A stretch of 64,000 nucleotides of DNA from Prostheceraeus crozeri (taxonomy: Eukaryota > Platyhelminthes > Polycladida > Euryleptidae): contig CAJQUW010003414.1 of NCBI GenBank assembly GCA_907163375.1, positions 144,119 to 208,118 on the forward strand. Direction: 5' to 3'. The position numbers and the translations under genes were made by a program. Under the pieces are notes generated by a model. That model saw only the letters and a list, made by a program, of their open reading frames with translations, was not told the DNA's origin and searched no databases. This document shows, in pieces, positions 33,567 through 45,179 of this stretch (its first letter is position 1; every line of letters begins with the position of its first letter).

Positions 33567-33625
33567 CTATTCCTGATGAAGGATGTGAGTGGCTGCTCCA
33601 CTCCTATCCGAAACCGGTAGAATAA
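33567..33625 (+). ncRNA. Complete type I hammerhead ribozyme motif
   Basis: Every element of the fold is present in order. Stem I 5' strand is TATTC (33568-33572). The CTGATGA box follows at 33573-33579. Stem II is GGAT(gt)GAGTGG paired with CCACTC(ct)ATCC. Then comes CGAAAC (33609-33614). A minimal stem III, ACC/GGT, leads to the GTA cleavage triplet (33617-33619). Stem I 3' strand is GAATA (33620-33624). Type I hammerheads with a tiny stem III are known from Penelope-like retroelements, where they process transcripts, often as dimers. Predicted cleavage is after A33619. Confidence 0.8.
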
Positions 33626-33639
33626 ACAATTTCCAACAT

Positions 33640-35040
33640 CATCTACTTGATTTAGTCACGATGTTAATACTATATAGCCTAATTCCTGTAGAAAGAGTGA
33701 TAAAGTACGAGGGGGTAATTTCGCCATGCTTTCATTCAAATGATGTTTTCGAATGCTTGATTAATTTATCTATGGAATCGTTATTACTTTTCCATCCATT
33801 CTATGCATGCTTTTGAAAATGTTACATAAATATACACTGAATACAATTCATTACTACTTCCAACTACTTAATAATTTAGATTTAAAGCGATTAGGGGATA
33901 TTTCGCCATGTTTTCTAGCATCATGTAAAAACGAGATACTCGCAAATGCTCATAAACATATTTCATTGCTGAATCAATGGACATCTTTTCTTTTGTCATG
34001 TAGAATAGCAGCACATGTACTAAGCAGAACATCAACAACATGCTCGATACTTGGTCTGTCCTTTATTTTCACAATTAAAACACTGATCCACACCAAAGCA
34101 ACTTTCACAACACCAGAATGAGCAAGCTGCACATCTTGACCAGTCCTCAACATTGTCACGGTCATATTCGGTCTCTCAAAGGCTGCAGAGATACATGGAG
34201 GAACTCACAAGCTTTTTCTTGCTATCCGTTTTTGCAGGTTTAAATCTCAGTTTTACTTTCATTTGTCTCTTCTTTTTGATTTCATCTCTGTTCTTCATCA
34301 AATCTCTTACGATGGTATTATATTCTTCTGATTCAAGGCTGTTACTGGTTCTTTTGGGCTACTGAATGATGCCGATCGAATAGATGAATTAGGTGTCTAA
34401 TGCGTGGCTTCATTGTATGCTGTTATCAATTCAGACAAGTATTTGATTACACCGACAAAAATTCGTAATCCAAAATTCTAAAAGCCGATGTAAAATAGCG
34501 CCAAAATTTCCTACTTTACTTATTTGTAGAATTGAATACTAATTATTAAGCTACTTTGAATATAGTCTTACCGTGAATCCTTGGGTCAGTAGGTGATGCA
34601 CATTGCAAGAAAAGTGTCAATTTTAGAAGCAATTTGATTTGATTTGTCAGATATTACAAGATTCAAATTTAAGTCATAAACATAGGAGAATGCATGGACG
34701 CCTAAATATTTTTGCATTTAGATATTATGCAAACATCTAGGCATTGACTTCTAAATTTCTCTGGACAGATAGGTGAGCAAAATTTGAAGTGATTTTCTAG
34801 ATGATCTCTGATCTAGGCGTCCATGGAGAATGTAACTCTATGACTGGAGAAATTTCTATGTGTCAAAAGCCGCTATTGTAGTTCTACCGAGAGAAGTCTA
34901 TGTCTCAGATGTTAACAAACCATGATATTTGAAAATGAATACATCACTGGTAGTGAATATATCATGATTATAAATTACACATTATTGGCAATCTATTTCT
35001 AGCATAATCAAATCGATTTGAGTTTTAAGAGAATTTGAGA
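33640..35040. other. Stretch without recognisable gene
   Basis: Only short ORFs without domain signatures occur. GAGAGAGAGA at about 35040 marks the 3' border region of the minus-strand LINE. Confidence 0.45.
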
Positions 35041-35110
35041 GAAGAGAGAGAGAAAATTATATATTTGTAAGTAGAAATCAGAAATTACAAAATAATTTTA
35101 CAAAAATAGT

Positions 35111-36610
35111 TCAAGTCAAAGACGTCAAGTTATTAGATAACAGAGATGAAAAAATCACAAAGCAGTTGTGTCTATGTTTCGTTCGGGAGAAAGAGACAGG
35201 GTAACGTTCATTCTTCCTATGTGGTACAATGTCAAAAAGAGGATGATCTGGACTTTGATAATTTTGAAGAAAGTCTTCAAATAGTTTGGGTCTTCTTACT
35301 AAAAAGTTTTCAATATTGTTTTGACAAGGGCAAGATGGCATACAAATAATTTTCTTCGCACGCTTAACGATCTTTCTTACAGTGCTATAACAAAATGAAT
35401 CAAATCTACCGAATAACTGTGTAACATACAATAATAATGATTCAATATTGGCAGTGTAAACTTGCCACAGTTCATCATGATTTAGACAGCTCTTCAAAAT
35501 CTTCAATAAATACAGACGTCTTGAACAACGAAGTTCGATCTCCTTAAAATGTTCCGTCCATGTTAAATTATTATTCCAAGCAACGCCTAATATTGTCATA
35601 TCGTCAACAAGACTAAGAGGAAATGAGACATCAATACTACTACATTTCTTATGAAAAACAATGCCCTTAGTTTTTGATTCATTGAGTACAAATGAATTAG
35701 AGAGTGTCCAATCTTTCACATGATAATATTCAAAGTTGATAGTAGAGATACATTGGGAAACACAACTTTTATATATTGGACAAATTTCATAAATATCGTC
35801 GGCATATTGTGCAATGTTAGTAATAGCGGAAAAAGGTTTCAAGTCATGACAGTACAATATAAAGACAAAAAGGCCCTAATAATGACCCTTGAGGAGCTCC
35901 ACTAGTAACATAGGAGAAGGAACTGTGACTATCTTGAAATTTCACAAACTGAAATTGACTTTCTAAGTATGAGCACATGATCTTAACAAAACCATTTGGA
36001 AAATGTAAATTCAAAAGTTTTTCGAGGTGCAACTTATGACAAAATGGTATCAAAAGCTTTTGATATATCATAGTTCAGCAATAAACATGCTCAAACATCA
36101 TCAATATCTAGAAGGGCAGTAATATAGTCGTGTACAGAAACGAGGCAGCAACTAGATTTTGGTCTGTAAGCAAATTGAAAATGAGGAACATGACGGTAAA
36201 ACATAATACGGATGTCATTAAGCAACGTGAGTTCAAGCAATTTTGCTGGGACACTCAACAACGTTATAGGTCTTAGTTGCTCAATAGTTGGATTAGAAAT
36301 TTTCGGAACAGGTGAAACAGTACGCATTTTAAATATTCTAGGAACGTATCTTTGAAAGATGCTACAGTAGATGATATTTCACAATGGTTCACTAAGAAAT
36401 GGTGCAGCGAGTTTGTAGAGGATGCTTTGTATACCATCTGACCCAGTGGCTTTCGACGTTGATAACTTCTCAAGATATTGAAATATAACAAATAGCTCAG
36501 AAAAGAGACACCAACTCTCATCATCAACAATAGAGGAAATATCAAAAACTTCTCTCTGCTTGAATACAGAAACAAACTGGTTATTAATCGCATTTGCAAC
36601 ATCTTCTGAA
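35111..36610 (-). pseudogene. LINE reverse transcriptase domain, frameshifted
   Basis: In minus-strand order: NSEDVANAINNQFVSVF, LSTSKATGSDGIQSILYKLA (RT block 0/1), VPKISNPTIEQLRPITLLSV (block 2), VTSGAPQGSLLGP (block 4), and AQYADDIYEI with catalytic YADD (block 5). The thumb/C-terminal part follows (ILGVAWNNNLTWTEHFKEI… to 35111). Blocks lie in at least three frames (36678-36379, 36327-36091, 36071-35844, 35857-35111). It copies its own RNA at nicked target DNA in intact relatives. No poly-A or ATT tail is evident at the 3' end. Confidence 0.8.
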
Positions 36611-36639
36611 TTGAAACAATTGTGCCTGCTTGTAATTTT

Positions 36640-37020
36640 ATAAATAAAAAGCGCACAGAATGCTTTCGAAGTCATCACTAAGTTTACTGAAATTAGGAAG
36701 AAAAATGTAAACCTGACGTGTTTCGACTGGTCTTGTCAAAGGTAACCCAGCATGTGAAATTACATTGAAAGATAGACATTTTATAAGAAGGAGAAAGTTG
36801 ATATTCAGGTCAACACGCGATAGCAGCGGCAGACTGTGAGTCACCCGATTACCATTGCAAGCGAAGATAAATCACATGGTCCATTTGCTTGCACAGGTTG
36901 GGATTATCACGTCTAATAAACAATGCCTCGAGGATACGTAAAATGCGGTCATTGTAAGTGTGCAAGGCGGGCTATGATACAGGCCATCTCATCATGCAAC
37001 TGGAGTCGACGACTGGAGGC
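36640..37020 (-). mobile_element. Penelope-like element 3' end, inverted copy
   Basis: The minus strand from about 36960 to 36640 is nearly identical to 41000-41330 on the plus strand, including the last codons of the GIY-YIG ORF and the 3' UTR. Adjacent sequence 36961-37020 (minus) also resembles 40150-40205 (GAGATGGCCTGTAT…). The two Penelope ends therefore face opposite ways on either side of the P-element. A hammerhead-like fold is present at 36711-36743. Confidence 0.75.
36711..36743 (-). ncRNA. Hammerhead-like motif in Penelope 3' UTR
   Basis: On the minus strand: ACCT (stem I), TTGACAAG in place of the CUGAUGA box, GAC-CA-GTC, CGAAAC, ACGTC (cleavage triplet GTC), AGGT (stem I). The box has substitutions at two core positions, so activity is doubtful. 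The plus copy at 41215-41247 has CAAAAC instead of CGAAAC. Confidence 0.4.
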
Positions 37021-37457
37021 GATCATGTTAATTCTAGCTTAAAACTCCCAAACACTATTTGACGCACAAAAATCAAGTAAAATTGTGGATATATTGGACT
37101 ATATTCGACAGCATGTTATCAAGAAAATTTGAGGACTTTTTGCTTTGGTTCTTTTTCACTTCTTTGGAGGCGATTTAAACTAACAATAGTTCCTCAACAA
37201 AATGTTTGCAAAAGTGATACAATGACATGTTTTCCTACGCAAATCATAAAAATCAGACATATTCAACAAAAGATCTCGCAATGACGACCGGCAGACATGA
37301 TCTGACATTTGAATAAACATAATATATCAAAAAAAGGCAAATTGAACCGCTCGGTTACCTGGTTTAGTGAAACCTACACGGTCTAATTACAATGTAAAGT
37401 CGCCATATTCAGCGAAATATAAGAAAGTGTCATTATCACTTTTCACAATATATCCTG

Positions 37458-39611
37458 CTACGTATAGGCTACAAGAGCCATTTTCGTATCTACAGACAGT
37501 TGATTTTCAAAATCTGGCAAAGAGTCAAACAAGGTACAGTTCTCTTCCGTCATATTTAAAACACATTTAGCACACGTATGTCCTGAATCTTCAACATCAA
37601 CAGTTCCAGTCAGTCTCAACAAAAGTTTTGTCTTCTGAATTGCTACCTTTTTTAAGACCTGCTGTAGTGTAATGAAGTAAGTACCACCTGAACCTTGTCT
37701 CAATTTTCCGAAAACTTTTTCCAGGTGATCTGTCGTGAAATTTGCCAACATGACGAATTCATGTCTTAATCCTAACAGATAAATGGATAGATCAACAAGT
37801 CCACGACAAGTATGGAAGAAGTTTGCGGCTGTGTCACGAGTCAATTATTTATAACATGTAGATGATGTCTCTGGAAACATACTTGAGATTATGGTGCTCA
37901 AATCAAGCAACCTTTGAAGACTTTCATCGTTGAAGTTTCGTATAACAGCTCTATCTGGACTACGCCTCATTTATATCAAGAAATGGACGTTGACAATGCT
38001 CCAAAACTGAACTAATTTCTCAATGAATGAAACAGTTCCTTCAGCATTAGTGATATCAGGATGCGCTTTCAAAGCAGCACACGTTTCTTCACAAAACACC
38101 TGTAAACAAGTCGACACTCGCTGCCTTTCAATTGGCTTTGGACTTACAGCAACTTCAGATAATCTTGACATTTTAATGAGTTGTTTTGACTCGATTCGGT
38201 GGAGCCGCTTTATGTCTGACCATCTAGCTGTCTTTTTACTCGAATCTCCGCATTCAATATATTGCAACTGTTGGGTGACCTCTGTAATCCAATTATTGCG
38301 GACACATTTAAGTAGGTGGACATCATAATCAAAAAGCAAGAACATTCCATCCCTAGTTCTCCAAGGAGTTTCGTCATTGGTTTCAAACAATTTGTAGAAT
38401 GATTGGTTCACTCGATTTCCATCACATACAACAGCAACGATAGAAGCGCCAATCTCACCGATACACATGTATTCCAGAATTAATTTTACTTGTTCGTAAA
38501 GAAAGTCAGCCGTGAGATTCCTAACAGGTAGCATTTTGCAAAGAAACTTGGGTCCACCGAAAAGAGGAACAATCATAAAGCTCAAAATCGTATTTTACAA
38601 AACCTCGGGATTGTTGACTGCTTTTCCAAAAACGTAACATCCATGAAACTACAGGATCGATTTTACGTAGGATCGATCGTCTAACAAGAGCACACAATTC
38701 TTTTGGCGATCATCGGAAATATTCGCGAGGACTGTTTTCATAAAAGAGAAATCATCCAGGCTATTCACTTTTGAGGTAAGTCGTGTTAGTGTGCTTCTGC
38801 TTGGTAGCTCAAAATCTTGCCTTAGACGTTCATAGAGACTACGTGAAATGGAGAAATATTCGAATGCTCGTACAATCGAAGATACAGAATACTTTTGTCT
38901 CCGACAAAAGTTACACCCATCGAATCAACCAAATGATGAACAACACCCTGCTTATGCGAAATTACTAACGAGCTTAAGAAATGGATAGCATCTTCCATCA
39001 ACGACCATCTGTTCAGTTTTGTTATACGATTTTGCGATAATGAAGCGATCGATGCTCTTATACCACAATGAAAACTTTCGAATGTAAAGTCATCATTTAT
39101 CTTTATGAGAAAGATCGGTATTCCTGTTTCATTTACGTAGCGAACAGAAAGAATGGAGAATTGATTATCATTAAGGAAAACGGTACATTCAGAATCGCTA
39201 ATATTCAAATCTAGATCTCGTAAACGTAAAATTTCACTCAGATCACTGATTACATCTTTTGCATTGAATCTATGCAGTTCATCTGATAGAGTATTCCTCA
39301 CTTCTGCACTCACTTTCGTAGTTTTTCTTTTCGCTGGTGGCGGAGTGGGTATAAGACTAGGCTCAACACACACAAATATGGATGGTGGACCGATAGGTCC
39401 ATCTCTTCCATGAACTTTGATCGTAGGATAATTAGCCGGTCAGTGTCTTTCACATACAACTGTGTTAGAGCTTTCCGGCAGATCACTTCTCGGAATGGCG
39501 GCAATCCATCGAGCACGTTCCTCAGGATCTTTCGGTAGACGGAAAAGTACTCTCCTTGTTGGAATCATCATAATTTCCATTACACTGGGAAACACAACAT
39601 TTGCGGCCCAT
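37458..39611 (-). pseudogene. P-element/THAP9-like transposase, multiply frameshifted
   Basis: The minus strand starts at an ATG at 39611 with a THAP finger: KCCVSQCNGNY, frameshift near 39570, FRLPKDPEERARWIAAIPR, then TVVCERHW and PPSIF. ORF 39373-38822 follows with the coiled/accessory region. Between 38820 and 38590 the frame reads LPSRSTLTRL… NCVLLLDDRSYVKSI (first catalytic Asp region) and YVFGKAVNNP. ORF 38585-37971 has FMIVPLFGGPKFLCKMLPV and VVCDGNRVNQSF (GTP-binding/catalytic insert region). ORF 37844-37458 has FTTDHLEKVFGKLRQGSGG, the conserved P-element C-terminal box. At least three frameshifts make it inactive. No P-type terminal repeats were found by eye. Confidence 0.85.
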
Positions 39612-39654
39612 TAACAGACGTGAATTGAATATGGACTGCACTACATGCAGATAG

Positions 39655-39940
39655 ATCACAGATGCCGGGCGCCCTGTAGAGTAGACAGACTGAAGCTCGA
39701 TCCGATGGCGTGTATAGTAGAGAAGATAGACTGCACTAAATCACAGATGCCGGGCGCCCTGTAAAGTAGACAGACTGAAGCTCGATCCGATGCCGTGTAT
39801 AGTAGAGAAGATAGACTGCACTAAATCACAGATGCCGGGCGCCCTGTAAAGTAGACAGACTGAAGCTCGATCCGATGCCGTGTATAGTAGAGAAGATAGA
39901 CTGCACTAAATCACAGATGCCGGGCGCCCTGTAGAGAAGA
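39655..39940. repeat. 85-bp tandem repeat, about 3.3 copies
   Basis: Units begin GATGCCGGGCGCC at 39661, 39746, 39831 and 39916, an exact 85-bp period with few differences between units. The array lies just upstream of the P-element-like gene's ATG (minus strand), so it could be part of that element's 5' subterminal region. Confidence 0.9.
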
Positions 39941-40006
39941 GATTATACTTAAGACACAGAAGATGTCCGATCACGGTGTCGAATAGAGAACACGAACCGC
40001 AGTACT

Positions 40007-41330
40007 GTGCTATTCAAGTTGCGTTGCATTAGGGAACAACGCAGACGTCCGAATATTGAGCTGTCATTAGTCAATGCACCATGCCTTAGGTCATTGTTAA
40101 CCGGGATCAGCAGCGATCAACAACAGTGCATGAAAGTGACGGCGCTAATTCCCGCCTCCAGTTATCTACTCCAGCTGCACGTTGAGATGGCCTGTATTAT
40201 AGCCCGCCTTGTAAGCGTGGCATACAATCTCAAACTTGCTGATAGGGTCATTTACTTGACATTTTCAATAGTTTTCATCCTCATATAAATTTTACTTATG
40301 AATGTGAAGAGCAGGGCAGACTGTCGTTTCTTGATGCTTCTATACAACGCATGCCTGACGGGAAACTGTGTAACACAATGTACCGTAAACCAACTTTTTC
40401 AGGTGTTTACATGAGCTTTCACAGTTTCGTGCCCATTGCCTACAAAGGAGGCCTTGTCCGTTCTCTATTTATTCGTGCGCTTCGTATTTGTTCTGATGAA
40501 ATGTTAGACCAAGAATTCAATGCCATTCGTGCTATTTTGAAGGCTAATGCTTTCCTGAGCACTTGATCGATCAATATAAAGTTACTGAGATCAATAATGT
40601 GTCTGCTGCCACCGTTGAAAGACAGGCTGTTTATGTCAACTTGCCTTTTTATTGTGACAAATCTAGTCTTTTCATTCGCAAATCGATCAATAAACTGCTG
40701 ACCAAGTTTGCTCCTGGCGCAAAACCCAACACTATTTTTAAGACCAACTGTATTCATGTTGCTTCTCCTAAAGATCGTCTGCCAGTGGCCGTTGTGGTTG
40801 TGGTTTTCGTTGTGGTTGTGGATCAACCTATATTGGACGGACATCGCGACCCCTGACAGTTCGAGCGCGGGAGCAAATAGCGCCAGGTGGTTCTTAAATG
40901 GTCATTTAGGAATTTCTCGCTTTGCATTTACTGAACATGTGCTCAGTTGCTGTAGTGTTCCGAATGACCCTATCAGCAAGTTTGAGATTGCATGCCACGC
41001 TTACAATGACCGCATTTTACGTATCCTCGAGGCATTGTTTATTAGCCGTGATAATCCCAACCTGTGCAAGCAAAAGGACCATGTGATTTATCTTCGCTTG
41101 CCATGGTAATCGGGTGACTCACAGTCTGCCGCTGCTATCGCGTGTTGACCTGAATATCAACTTTCTCCTTCTTATAAAATGTCTATCTTTCAATGTAATT
41201 TCACATGCTGGGTTACCTTTGACAAGACCAGTCAAAACACGTCAGGTTTACATTTTTCTTCCTAATTTCAGTAAACTTTATTATGACTTTGAAAGCATCG
41301 TGTGCGCTTTTTATTTATAAAATCTTCTGA
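40007..41330 (+). mobile_element. Penelope-like element, 5'-truncated RT-GIY-YIG
   Basis: One frame from about 40270 to 40560 reads NFTYECEEQGRLSFLDASIQ, then MYRKPTFSGVYMSFHSFVPI, then YKGGLVRSLFIRALRICSDE, the end of Penelope RT. After a stop near 40563 and frame changes come LPFYCDKSSLFIRKSINK, APGAKPNTIF, KDRLP, then GSTYIGRTSRPLTVRAREQI (GIY-YIG core), a stop, and GHLGISRFAFTEHVLSC and ILRILEALFISRDNPNL to 41109. At 40208-40252 an inverted copy of 40968-41011 sits upstream of the RT. Inverted 5' pieces are known in Penelope insertions. The 3' UTR runs to about 41330. Confidence 0.8.
41215..41247 (+). ncRNA. Hammerhead-like motif in Penelope 3' UTR, plus copy
   Basis: Same layout as the inverted copy at 36711-36743: ACCT … GTC, AGGT closing stem I. 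Here CGAAAC has mutated to CAAAAC and the CUGAUGA position reads TTGACAA. Almost certainly inactive. Confidence 0.35.
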
Positions 41331-41339
41331 ATTATCAAA

Positions 41340-41600
41340 ATGTCTAACAATCGATGAAAGAGGGTCTTTAATGTTTTTCCCGTTTATGTCACTAACCATA
41401 TTCCAAATATTTCGTTTAGACGATTTGCATCTATTTGCCCAATTCTTTTTACATTTTTCAATCAGAACTTTACACTTCTCACGCAAAACATTGTAGGCTT
41501 GAAAGTTCCCTGATCTGGAAGCAGACCATCTACGATTTATCAAATCTTTTAATTGCGGAGTCATCCAAGGTTTGTCAGAATTCGATAATGTAACTAAAGT
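41340..41600 (-). pseudogene. LINE linker between endonuclease and RT
   Basis: The minus strand reads CTLVTLSNSDKPWMTPQLKD, INRRWSASRSGNFQAYNVLR and CKKNWANRCKSSKRNIWNMV, ending near VRHFDNSEDFI. 'KPWmTpeLk.lI.+R' is typical of CR1/jockey LINEs just before RT. It joins in frame to the endonuclease piece at 45.9 kb when element B is discounted. Confidence 0.75.
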
Positions 41601-41918
41601 ACACTGTAAATCGCTCAATACCAATCAGATGCGAAGGATGCACACCAACATATTTCTTGGTATATTTCTGTATTCTCTTGGTATATATTTGTATGCTTTT
41701 CGTATGTTATTTCAAATGTGGTATGCTTTACATACCAGCACAATGTTAAAAGAAAGCATATCAATCATGTCCAAAGTATTTTGATTTAAGGTTTTTTGTC
41801 AATAAAGATCACACATATGTTACTACTGTTTCGTTAGTAGTGAGATAATGACATTCAAGCGTCATACTTTCAATAATGAATTCGATTTTAATACACGTAG
41901 TTCTATGGCATTTGACAC

Positions 41919-44900
41919 GCGATCCATAGAACACCTACGTAAGACTTTTTTTATGAATTTGAGATTGAGTGATTTTTATGAAAAATGGTCAAAATTTTCA
42001 AATTTATTTTTGTTGTATTAATTGAATATATGAATCATCATTGATCTTCTGTCCAAATTTCGTGCTAATCTGACAACTATAAGTACGATATATATCCGTC
42101 TGGAAAATAGCAGTTTTTCATAACCTTATAAAAATCTTCATGGAAGTACCCATGAAGTCGGTCGGCGCGTATACACTTATCTAAACGGAAAATTAAGATT
42201 TTTGATACTATAATGGCATCTCTTGAATATAACTATCCTTGCGTTTTAATAAATTAAATAATTCACGTTTTAATGATATTGGCACCAATTCAAATTTGAG
42301 TTGAATAAAATCGATTTCAAAATTTCAGCATGAATAGTAGAGAAGACGATATATTCTTTGGTTATGAGTTTTGTGGATCGGACAACGATGATGAGAGTCA
42401 AGTTGAACAAGGAAATTATGGGTTTTCGGAAGAACCTGAAGGTATATATAGAATAGAATATGACACGACTTACTGTACAGAACTAATGATATTAAGAAGA
42501 GCAACATGAAGAAAGCAACATTTTTGATGATAGAATACATACTTGGTTTCTTTTATTCCAGATTATGATGGATTGTTCGACACTCCTATTTACGAAGATA
42601 TGGAACAGCAACCAACAACATCAAGCCAACTTCAAGGTAATTGTAGACTTAAAGATTTTGCATGATAGTATTAATTAAGCCTATAAAAATACACAAAATT
42701 TTGAATTTTTTGAATATCTCTATGAAAGGGCCTTTTTTAAGCAATAAAAATACTGAAAATCTTATGTTAACGAATGAATGGAGATAATTGAATCGAAAAA
42801 GATAATATTTTTAGCTCCTAGACACTGTTTATTGTTTTACATTTTGGAAATTCGTAAGATAGGTGTTCTTTGGAACATCATCATTATTGATATATTAAAC
42901 TTATACTAAATATTTCTTATCTTATTTTTCATCTTTTCTTTATCTTTCAGGTTCCCCAGTAGTCCTCAGTCGTCGAGACCTAAGCGTGAGCTCCTCCTGA
43001 AGCCGAAATAGATTCTAATCACCAATTGATTGAAAGGAAAATGTCCACCGGATGCAAGTGCAACGTTGACCACTACCATGGACTATCACCTGATGACATT
43101 TATGCTTCTCGTTTGGCTCAGCGTTCTCTTTGTTTTGAGGAACGATCTTTAAGTATTCCAACTACTAAGACTACACCAACGAAGAGAGTAGTCTTACGCT
43201 TTTCAAAAACAGAACGTCTGCAGAGAAGTTTGGGCTTTTTGCAACTACTGCGACATTGATCTTCTAAGGAAATTACAACAACATTATGATGAACGTGGAA
43301 TAGAGAAGCGACTCCATCGTCTTTCAGGGAGAGTACCAAAGTGCAAACAGACCATAAACGCTGATGATGGTGTGGCAATCGTCAACTTTATTGATTATAT
43401 GGGACGACGATATGCGGAATCCCACATCCAGGATCAGAGTAGGTATTTCTGGAGAGCAACATAACTGCTAAGAAAATGTCCTGGTTATTCCAATCGCATT
43501 ACACAAAGCAAGTGTCACAATTCACTTTTCGAAGGATTTGGGTACGCTACAGGCCATTGGTTCAACGTATGACTCCAAGAGTAGACGTGTACCCTGAATG
43601 CAAGCTTTTTCGAGATGAGATCAGAATTGCAAACTCAGTCTCCAGAGCAAATCAAGATGAGGACATTCCATCAGACGAAGAAAATATCTCGACGGTTATG
43701 CTGCAGTTCAAAGCTCACATAGCGTTAGGGGATTTGTCTCGCCAATGTTACTTAAGATGGCAAACTGAAGATATTGGTGATACCTGCACCTTCTTGACTG
43801 TTGACTTCGCCCAGAACGTTCAACTACTTTCATATGCACGACAAGCGGGACCACTTTACTTCCTAGATCCATACCGAGTCGACATTCTTGGAATTCTCGA
43901 TGAGCATGCAAAGATCTGTACAACTTTCTGATAGGGGAAGGCTCTACTCCCGGAGAAGACAACACAAACTGTTACAATGCGAATGTGATCTTGACGTCAC
44001 TAACGGAGATCATCAACGAGCAGCCAATTAAGCCTGCGCTGAGAATTCAAATGGACAACTGTGCCTGGCAAAACAAAAATAAATTCGCTGTTTGGTTCTT
44101 TATTTACCTCCTTCGTGAAACTATCCAACTGGAACAGATCGAAATTGGTTTCATGCAACGTGGTCACACACGGTGTGCGGTTGACGCCAACTTCAGTAAT
44201 TTGAAAAAGAGCTATCGAACCAATGATATGTCAACAACAGATGATCTAGGCTTGCTTGTTACCAGAAGTTCAAAAGTGAATACTGTCAGATATTCAACAA
44301 GCAAATGGACGGATTTGAGAAGTTTTGCAATTGAGAACCAACTCAGACGAATTCCCGACATCACAAAGTTTCATTACTTATGCTTCTCGAAGTCAGAAAG
44401 TTGTATCAAGCTTAGGGGTAAAGTTCAGCCAAACACAGAACTATTAGATATTCCCCTGAACATTCCTGATTGTTTCGTCCCACCAAAGCAAATCAAAGCA
44501 CCTGGACTTTCAGTCAACCGATTCAATTATCTGATGAAAAAGATTTTGCCTTTTGTTCAAAATCGCGATAAAAATTCGTGTCAACAGATGCTTCTGAACG
44601 ATCTTAGACAGTTCAGTTGTCACGTGGCATTGAATAGACTTTAAGAGTTTGCTAGTTTTGTCAAAGTTTTGCTATGTAAGTCTATGTTGTCTAGTTTTGT
44701 CATATTAATTATGAAAACAATTTGTGTTAAGGAAAATAATCGCTTGTTTTTTCTTCAGTCTATATTGCACATAGGCGATGTTGACTTTATACGAGAACTG
44801 TTCTAAATAACCGTATGCTTTTTTGCTGATTTACACCTAAATTTAATTAGACCTAAATTACACCTAGATCTAGATAAAAATGATCATAATAATAAGGAAT

Positions 44901-45179
44901 AGTCCAATAAAAAACAGTTAAAGCTACTCTAAAAGTTTTGCGGGTGAGGAACTCCTTTATACGATAACAAAATCTGATGAGAAAACTTTAAACGGCTCTC
45001 CTGTAAAATTTTAGTTTCAAAAAAATTAAAGTAGTCAACTTTAAATGACTGCAACTTTTTTCTAAGCATCCAATCCAATTGAGACTTTTTTGAAATGAAG
45101 AGGAAGATCTAAATTATATAAAAATGTACTTATCTCAATTTTCATAGAAAAGTTCTAAGATAGGTGTTCTATGGATCGC
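41919..45179 (+). mobile_element. Second QNKN-type transposon, nested in element B
   Basis: The terminal inverted repeats GCGATCCATAGAACACCTA (from 41919, and inverted to 45179) are identical over 19 bp. The interrupted host sequence (…GGCATTT | …TCATTTCATGAATAATC) matches the unbroken copy C (GGCATTTCATGAATAATC), giving an imperfect duplication of about 7-9 bp around CATTT. A diverged inverted copy of the TIR lies internally near 42852-42876. The body encodes a frameshifted QNKN-type protein. The gap 44645-45154 is non-coding 3' sequence. Confidence 0.7.
42330..44644 (+). pseudogene. QNKN/DUF7869-like transposase gene, spliced and frameshifted
   Basis: Exon 1 (42330-42441) begins MNSREDDIFFGYEF and is acidic. 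Exon 2 (42562-42636) and exon 3 (from 42951) join in phase 1 at standard splice sites. A frameshift near 43000 leads to MSTGCKCNVDHYHGLSPDD and RLAQRSLCFEER. After further shifts come NYCDIDLLRKLQQHYDERG, IWVRYRPLV… RVDVYPECK, FKAHIALGDLSRQCYLRW, FLTVDFAQNVQLLSYARQAG PLYFLDPYRVDI and (43985-44644) IQMDNCAWQNKNKFAVWFF, then MQRGHTRCAVDANFSNLKK. D-N-C-x-x-QNKN and GHT-x(4)-D match the gene in element D, so both elements belong to one superfamily but are strongly diverged. At least four frameshifts make it dead. Confidence 0.65.

Noticed and set aside
33974..34365. Hydrophobic or basic ORFs near 34 kb
   Set aside because: No domain, splice or promoter evidence; composition fits AT-rich chance ORFs.
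39655..39940. 85-bp array as a CRISPR
   Set aside because: Repeat units are contiguous with no unique spacers and the genome is eukaryotic.
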